Assembly (NCBI GenBank): GCA_017857425.1
Contig: JAFMDE010000006.1
Coordinates: forward strand, 1 to 33,349
Length of the DNA stretch: 33,349 nt
Reading direction: 5' to 3'
DNA from: Akkermansiaceae bacterium
Lineage (GTDB): Bacteria; Verrucomicrobiota; Verrucomicrobiia; Verrucomicrobiales; Akkermansiaceae
In this document: positions 27,532-33,349 of the stretch, one piece after another
How the letters are laid out: each line of letters starts with the position of its first letter
Position numbering within the stretch: position 1 is the first letter of the stretch
Program-made: the position numbers and the translations under genes
Notes under the pieces: model-generated
Database searches by the model: none
What the model was told of the DNA's origin: nothing
What the model saw: the letters and a program-made list of their open reading frames with translations, nothing else

Positions 27532-29388
27532 ATGATACGTTTTTTCAAAGTGACACTGCGTAAGGTCAAACGCGAAACACTCAGAATTGCTCGCGGCAAT
27601 GGACTTGACTGGTTTCCGATTCGGAAAACCCTATCAGCATACAACAGCGATAAATTCAGCTACGACATCAAGGCTGCGCTCAATGTCGCACTACTCGCCC
27701 TCCCCCAAGGTATGGCTTATGCTGCAATCGCAGACCTGCCCATCTACTATGGCATTATCTGCTCCTCCTTAGCAGCCATCGTCGCCCCCATCTTCTCAAG
27801 CTCGCGACACACCATCCTCGGCCCCACCAATGCCACCTCCTTCATGGTGTTCAGTTTCTTTGCCGTGTCAGCGGGAACCCTCGAGAAATCCCCTGAGGCA
27901 TACATGCCTCTACTCGTCATCATGGTTGGCATCATGTCCGTTCTCGGTGCCCTTTTTAAAGTTGCCGACCTACTCCAATACGTCAGCCGCAGCGTGCTCG
28001 TTGGCTACATTACAGGAGCCGCCCTGCTCATCCTTACCAATCAGCTCAAGCACCTGCTAGGCATTGCAGAGGCCATGAACGACGGCTATGCCGCCAGCAC
28101 CTTCTTTAGCATTGCTGAGAAGATGGCTGGCCTCTGGCAAAGTTACCAACTCCAGCCCGTCATCCTCGGTGGAGCCACCCTGCTTCTTTACCTCATCCTT
28201 CAGAAAAAAATACCCGCACTGCCCAACTTCGCCATCAGCCTAACCATCTCGGCCCTCGCCGGCTGGATGCTGCGTATGTGGGTTCCTGGCTTTGAATCCC
28301 TAGAGACCTTCAGCGCCTTTGAGCTTGATGCCCTCTCCCCCGCCATACCTAACTTTAACTGGAATGATATTTCCGCGCTCATGGCCGTCGCCTTTGCCAT
28401 CGCATTCCTCGCCTCCTTAGAGAACACCGTCATGTCGAAATCACTCGCCAGTCGCTCAGGAGGCCAGACCGACGTCAACCAAGACATGTTATCGGTAGGC
28501 ATGGCCAACATTGCCACCTCACTCGTTGCAGCCATGCCCGCCTCGGGTTCACTGACCCGCTCAGCGCTCAACTACGAGTCACACTCTAAGTCCCGTCTCT
28601 CATCGATATTTTGCGGCATCCTCTGCCTCTTGGGATTCTTCGCCCTGGTGAAGCTTCCCATTGTTGAGAACATCCCCAAAACCTCTCTGGCGGCACTCGT
28701 CATCGGCATCGCCATCTCACTCTTCAACTGGAAAAATATCCGCATCTGCCTGCGTTCAACCCCCGATGACGCACTCGTTATCATCACCACCTTTGCGGCT
28801 ACCTTACTGACACGTCTTGATTACGCCATTTTTATAGGTGTTGGCCTCTCTATCTCCCTCTTCCTGCGCAAAGCCTCCAAACCTCACCTCGTCGAATATG
28901 AAATGAGTGACGACGGTGACTTACGCGAGCTCAACAAAAAAGATAAACGCCAAATCCCCTCCATCTCAATCGTGCACGTTGAGGGTGACCTCTTCTTTGG
29001 TGCCGCCGACCTCTTCCGCACACAGGTTCAGCAAACCATCGCAAACGAAAACCTCAAGGTCATTATTCTCCGGCTCAAGAACGCGCGTCACCTTGATGCT
29101 ACCAGCGTGTTAGCACTCGACGACCTGATCAAGCATACCCGCAAAAAAGGAGTTCACGTACTGATTTCAGGTGCCACCCGTGAGGTCTATGAAGTGCTGA
29201 AAAAATCCGGCGTCTTAGAAACCCTACAAAAAGGCTGTGACCGCACCCAGGGCGAGACAAACCTGTTCATGTACTTCAGTGAAAACCCAAACATCTCCAC
29301 CCGAGATGCTCTGATTAGAGCCCAAGAACTTCTTGGCACTAAAGAAGCCGACATCAAAATCTTCTTTGATAAAAACAAAGAGAAATAA
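27532..29388 (+). CDS. SulP-family anion transporter with C-terminal STAS domain
   Basis: ALLALPQGMAYAAIADLPIYYGI, GPTNATSFMVFSFFA, MPASGSLTRSALNYESHSKSRLSSIF; STAS-like VILRLKNARHLDATSVLALDDLIKHTRKKGVHVLISG. Confidence 0.92.
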   Translation: MIRFFKVTLRKVKRETLRIARGNGLDWFPIRKTLSAYNSDKFSYDIKAALNVALLALPQGMAYAAIADLPIYYGIICSSLAAIVAPIFSSSRHTILGPTNATSFMVFSFFAVSAGTLEKSPEAYMPLLVIMVGIMSVLGALFKVADLLQYVSRSVLVGYITGAALLILTNQLKHLLGIAEAMNDGYAASTFFSIAEKMAGLWQSYQLQPVILGGATLLLYLILQKKIPALPNFAISLTISALAGWMLRMWVPGFESLETFSAFELDALSPAIPNFNWNDISALMAVAFAIAFLASLENTVMSKSLASRSGGQTDVNQDMLSVGMANIATSLVAAMPASGSLTRSALNYESHSKSRLSSIFCGILCLLGFFALVKLPIVENIPKTSLAALVIGIAISLFNWKNIRICLRSTPDDALVIITTFAATLLTRLDYAIFIGVGLSISLFLRKASKPHLVEYEMSDDGDLRELNKKDKRQIPSISIVHVEGDLFFGAADLFRTQVQQTIANENLKVIILRLKNARHLDATSVLALDDLIKHTRKKGVHVLISGATREVYEVLKKSGVLETLQKGCDRTQGETNLFMYFSENPNISTRDALIRAQELLGTKEADIKIFFDKNKEK

Positions 29389-29426
29389 GCAGGGACTGGA
29401 CATGCCGCCGCCCACGCCTGCACAGG

Positions 29427-30776
29427 CTACTTACCAATACAAAAGCTGCTGAAGATCTCACCGAGTAACTCCTCAGTATCGATCCTTCCGGCAATCTCCC
29501 CGATCGCCTCCATCGCATCGCGCAGCTCGATAGAGACAAACTCTGCCCCCATGCCCTCCTGCAATGTTGCTTGAGCGGAAGCAAGAGCCGCCTGAGCACG
29601 TTTCAGGCATGCCTGGTGCCGAGCATTAATCGCCACCGCGTGGCCACCCCACTCACCCGTGCCCATCGATAGCTCAGCCGCAATCACATTGCTGAGTTCA
29701 TCAAGACCTTCTCCCGCCATGCAAGAGATGCGCACACCTTGCTGCTCCGCCCAGTCTGCATGCTCCCTCAGGTCTGATTTATTAATCACTAAAAGATGGT
29801 GCCTGCCTCTTAGCTCATCATCACCTAAGCGATGTACTAGCGGCTGCGTTCCATCAACCACCTCCAAAATAAGATCTGCCGTTTCAACTTGATCACGTGT
29901 CCTTTGCACCCCTTGAGCCTCCACCACATCCTCAGACTCACGCATACCCGCAGTATCGATCAGACGCACCGGGATGCCCTGCAGATTAACCACCTCCTCG
30001 ACGGTATCGCGAGTCGTACCCTCAATATCACTGACAATGGCACGCTCGTATCCCAGTAGCTTATTGAGCAAGCTCGACTTGCCTGCATTGGGTGCGCCAA
30101 AAATCACCGTCCTGACCCCTTCCCGTAAAATTCTCCCCTGCTCCGCAGTTTGCAATAACCTGCTAATGCTATCAGCCACCGCACCCAAGCGCCCGAGCAA
30201 AGCCGCGCCGGTATCCGTATCGATATCCTCCTCTGGAAAATCAATGTATGCCTCCACATGGGCCGCTATACCGAGGATCTCCTCACGTATCGCTTCCGAT
30301 TCATCGCCCAGAGTGCCCTGCAGCTGTTCGTGTGCAGCGCGCAGCGCCAGATCTGTCTGAGCAGAGATCAAATCCATCACCGCCTCCGCCTGTGTCAGAT
30401 CCATCTTGCCATTCATGAATGCCCGCTGACTAAACTCGCCGGCACCAGCTGGCTCAATGCCTACATCAAGCAAGCCCTGTAGCACACGCCGCATCACCAG
30501 CACGCCACCATGACACGCTATCTCCACCGTATCTTCACCTGTATAACTCCTCGGACCGTGAAAGCAGGTGATCAACACCTCATCAACAGTCTCGCCAGCA
30601 GCATCCACAATCCTCGTGAGCTTAGCGTAGCGCTCCGCAAATTGACCGGCATCCTGGCCCTTGGGAAGACAATCACTAACACGTGAAAAAGCCTCCGGTC
30701 CACTGACACGAATCATGCCTACCGCACCCATACCAGGGGGGGATGCAATGGCCGCCACCGTTGTTTCCACCACCAT
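29427..30776 (-). CDS. mnmE: tRNA uridine-5-carboxymethylaminomethyl(34) synthesis GTPase MnmE
   Basis: TVAAIASPPGMGAVGMIRVSGPEA, FSQRAFMNGKMDLTQAEAVMDLI, GAPNAGKSSLLN, DIEGTTRDTVEE, DTAGMRES, C-terminal CIGK. Confidence 0.97.
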   Translation of the reverse strand: MVVETTVAAIASPPGMGAVGMIRVSGPEAFSRVSDCLPKGQDAGQFAERYAKLTRIVDAAGETVDEVLITCFHGPRSYTGEDTVEIACHGGVLVMRRVLQGLLDVGIEPAGAGEFSQRAFMNGKMDLTQAEAVMDLISAQTDLALRAAHEQLQGTLGDESEAIREEILGIAAHVEAYIDFPEEDIDTDTGAALLGRLGAVADSISRLLQTAEQGRILREGVRTVIFGAPNAGKSSLLNKLLGYERAIVSDIEGTTRDTVEEVVNLQGIPVRLIDTAGMRESEDVVEAQGVQRTRDQVETADLILEVVDGTQPLVHRLGDDELRGRHHLLVINKSDLREHADWAEQQGVRISCMAGEGLDELSNVIAAELSMGTGEWGGHAVAINARHQACLKRAQAALASAQATLQEGMGAEFVSIELRDAMEAIGEIAGRIDTEELLGEIFSSFCIGK

Positions 30777-32146
30777 TACTTGTCAATTGTTAGCGGCACC
30801 TCAGTAAGCTCATCGGAATCAGCATCCTCTGCCGTATTACCAATCTCACCACCCACACCCAGAAACTCCCAGCATATCAAGCGCTCCACCTGTAAACTCA
30901 ACGGCTTTGACTTGCTCCACCCTAGCTCGAGGGTAGCGGTGCGCGCTTGGTAGCCCCTGTCCGTTCCTCTCCAATTGAGGGCAGATAGAATCTTACCCAC
31001 CTCAGAATCAACCTTCACAGAGACATTCACATGCTCTTCTGGATAGGCAAAATCTTCGATTCGGTAGGTGCGGTACTGCTTATTATCTCGAAGCTCATGA
31101 TCGATAGATTCACTGATCGTGACACGAAATATTTTTTTATCCCCCAGCTTCGGATAATTGACAAAAGAGCGGAACGTTCGGAACTTACCCTGGATAAAAA
31201 CAGAGGCATCAAGCTTTAAGCCTGCTTCTGTATCTTTGAAAAATGCCATGATACTAATCGGCGCAGACACATTACTTTTATTGATCGCATACGCCATATC
31301 AATGAGCGTTGCCTCTTTCATTCCCATTATTTTATCCAAGGACCCAATCGGTGCAAAATAATCTTTGATTTCAACCTGCCCAGGCTGGTGGTAATGCATC
31401 CTGAAAATACCGCGCTCGTGATCTTGTTCAGAGCCAGAGCGATGCGCAAAAAACTCAGCTGGCGTATCCGAGTCATCACTACCTGCTGGATAAAATTGCT
31501 GAAGCTCTTCCTGCACCCCGTCATTGGGAATCACATACTTCATTTTCTCCTCAGCTGACTTTGCACTCATGAAGCCGATGAGCACATTACTTGCATCCTG
31601 CTTCCAGCCCCCTGCTCGCCACTCTTTTTTCAGTTCCTCGGCTGAGGGACCCGCATCTTCATCGGCCTGCGCTTGAGCAACAGCAGCTTGATTCCCCCCC
31701 GAGCTAGTCAACCAAATCGCAAGCCCACCAATCACCAATAAAAGCACCAGCAACACCATCCAAATCAACCGCGCCTCCTTGCTCTTTTCTGAAACCCCTT
31801 CATCCTCACCAAGCTTCTCGTTGACCTCCTTGTTAGGATCGGGAAGATCACTGGTCTTCTTGATGGAAGCAGCCGCACTCGTCACTAGAACTGGTGCTTT
31901 GACAGTAGACCCTGTGCTTGTCTGCACCGGCTCCACCTTATCAGCCTCATTAGTCCCATCCGTTTTCCTGGCCGCCGAAGCCTCGGGCTCAGCGGCTCCC
32001 ACTTTACCAAAATCAGGGGAAGTGACCTCCTTACCACAATAAGGGCAAGGAGCCGTAATAACGGAGAGCCCATAAGGAATTTGGATATTCTTCTGGCAGT
32101 ATTTGCAGGAGAATGATGCCTTGGTTGGCTTTGTTGAATCACTCAT
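30776..32146 (-). CDS. Hypothetical zinc-ribbon plus single-TM protein
   Basis: FSCKYCQKNIQIPYGLSVITAPCPYCGKEV zinc ribbon, Ala/Thr-rich linker, TM (LIWMVLLVLLLVIGGLAIWL), large C-terminal domain. Stop overlaps the mnmE start (TAATG). Start MSDSTKP (32146) preferred. Confidence 0.75.
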   Translation of the reverse strand: MSDSTKPTKASFSCKYCQKNIQIPYGLSVITAPCPYCGKEVTSPDFGKVGAAEPEASAARKTDGTNEADKVEPVQTSTGSTVKAPVLVTSAAASIKKTSDLPDPNKEVNEKLGEDEGVSEKSKEARLIWMVLLVLLLVIGGLAIWLTSSGGNQAAVAQAQADEDAGPSAEELKKEWRAGGWKQDASNVLIGFMSAKSAEEKMKYVIPNDGVQEELQQFYPAGSDDSDTPAEFFAHRSGSEQDHERGIFRMHYHQPGQVEIKDYFAPIGSLDKIMGMKEATLIDMAYAINKSNVSAPISIMAFFKDTEAGLKLDASVFIQGKFRTFRSFVNYPKLGDKKIFRVTISESIDHELRDNKQYRTYRIEDFAYPEEHVNVSVKVDSEVGKILSALNWRGTDRGYQARTATLELGWSKSKPLSLQVERLICWEFLGVGGEIGNTAEDADSDELTEVPLTIDK

Positions 32147-32244
32147 GATCAGGCTCGATAAACAGCGACATAAACATAAACACAGCCACTCTTGTGTCAA
32201 TCATGCATACCCACCTATCAGTATGATTACCCACCCGCTGCGAC

Positions 32245-33345
32245 TTATCCGCGCAGAGCCAGCACCTCATCGAGCACCTCGATACAGCGCTCATTTTCCG
32301 GCATCGTGCCGATCGAAATACGCACCCACTCCGGCAGCTTATAGCCACTCATGGCACGCACAATCACACCCTTGCGCAGCATCTTGGCAAACAGATCATC
32401 ACCGTCACCCACCTTCACCAGAACAAAGTTCGCCGCACTCGGCACATACTCAAGATCACGCGCCGCAAACGCCTGCTCATAAAAAGCCAAACCCGTGCGG
32501 TTGACCTCCATCGTCTTCGCCACGTGCTCGGTATCATTCATCGCAGCCAGAGCCGCAGCTTGCGCCATCGAGTTAGCGTTAAACGGCTGTCGTGCCTTTT
32601 GTAAAATCGCCGCCACCTGGGGCGAGGCCAAGCCATAACCAATCCTCAAGCCCGCCAAACCATAGGCCTTAGAGAACGTGCGCAGCACACAGACATTACG
32701 CCCTTCACGGACATACTTCACCGTATCGGGAGCATCATCTAGAAATTCATAATACGCCTCATCAAGAACAGCTACTACATGATCTGGCAGACGATCCATG
32801 AAACGATCCAACGCCTCCTGGTTCACCATCGTGCCCGTAGGATTATTCGGATTGGCGATGAAAACCAAACGTGTGTCCTCGTTAATGGCATCAGCCATAC
32901 CCTCAAGATCGTGAATGAAATCAGGATCCGCCACCTTCACATACTTGGCACCAAACAAAGTCGCCATCAGCTTATACACCACAAAGGCGTGCTCTGCAGC
33001 GATCAGCTCCGCCTTGGGATTGAGAAAACAATGGCACAGCAGCTCAATGATCTCATTAGAGCCATTGCCCAGCACCACATTTTCCAGACCAAGATCATGA
33101 TGGTCCGCCAAGGCTTGCCTCAGCTTATAGCCGCCGCCATCAGGATAGATGTGCACCCCTGCTGCCTCGCTCTTCATCGCCTCGATCGCCGCTGGCGCTG
33201 GCCCTAGCGGGTTCTCGTTAGACGCCAGCTTGACAATCGTCTCAGGATCCAGACCCAGCTCACGGGCGGTTTCTTCGATAGGTTTCCCCGGCTCATAGGC
33301 CACAAGGTCACAGACAAACTGATTGGCAAACTGCTGAATCGACAT
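32245..33345 (-). CDS. hisC: Histidinol-phosphate aminotransferase
   Basis: KLASNENPLGPAPAAIEAM, YPDGGGYKLRQALADHH, FIANPNNPTGT, VLDEAYYEF, RTFSKAYGLAGLRIGYG. Confidence 0.94.
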   Translation of the reverse strand: MSIQQFANQFVCDLVAYEPGKPIEETARELGLDPETIVKLASNENPLGPAPAAIEAMKSEAAGVHIYPDGGGYKLRQALADHHDLGLENVVLGNGSNEIIELLCHCFLNPKAELIAAEHAFVVYKLMATLFGAKYVKVADPDFIHDLEGMADAINEDTRLVFIANPNNPTGTMVNQEALDRFMDRLPDHVVAVLDEAYYEFLDDAPDTVKYVREGRNVCVLRTFSKAYGLAGLRIGYGLASPQVAAILQKARQPFNANSMAQAAALAAMNDTEHVAKTMEVNRTGLAFYEQAFAARDLEYVPSAANFVLVKVGDGDDLFAKMLRKGVIVRAMSGYKLPEWVRISIGTMPENERCIEVLDEVLALRG

Positions 33346-33349
33346 GCGG

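Noticed and set aside
1-33349. CRISPR array, defence island, prophage or transposon
   Set aside because: No regularly spaced repeats, Cas, transposase, integrase or restriction-modification proteins were seen among the ORFs; the window is mostly conserved housekeeping genes.

Overview
The 33.3 kb window is bacterial chromosomal DNA. Gene content and order suggest the Verrucomicrobia/PVC group, but that is inference. The main feature is a minus-strand division and cell-wall (dcw) cluster, transcribed in the order mraZ - rsmH - ftsL-like - ftsI - murE - murF - mraY - murD - LysM protein - ftsW (about 21.9 kb down to 10.3 kb). The flanks are mostly housekeeping genes: proS, accD, folC, a beta-CASP metallo-beta-lactamase protein, an OmpH/Skp-like protein, metY-type sulfhydrylase, lysC, a SprT-like protein, floA, an LptF/LptG permease, a SulP transporter, mnmE and hisC. 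I see no CRISPR array, rRNA, tRNA or obvious transposon. The observations most worth following up are non-coding. (1) The mraZ-rsmH spacer is unusually long and structured. It holds two hairpins with different, self-complementary stems around the same 12-13 nt loop, a terminator-like hairpin that is mutually exclusive with one of them, and a helix covering the rsmH ribosome-binding region. It looks like an attenuator or riboswitch-like leader, or a dispersed hairpin repeat. (2) A roughly 730 bp non-coding region upstream of mraZ contains three perfect TTWTNCACA DnaA-box matches, one near-match and several dyads. It is a candidate oriC or DnaA-controlled region. (3) A degenerate heptamer tandem repeat follows folC, and two tandem repeat sets lie in the divergent metY/lysC spacer. 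All calls come from reading the sequence and the supplied ORF track; no database search or folding was run.
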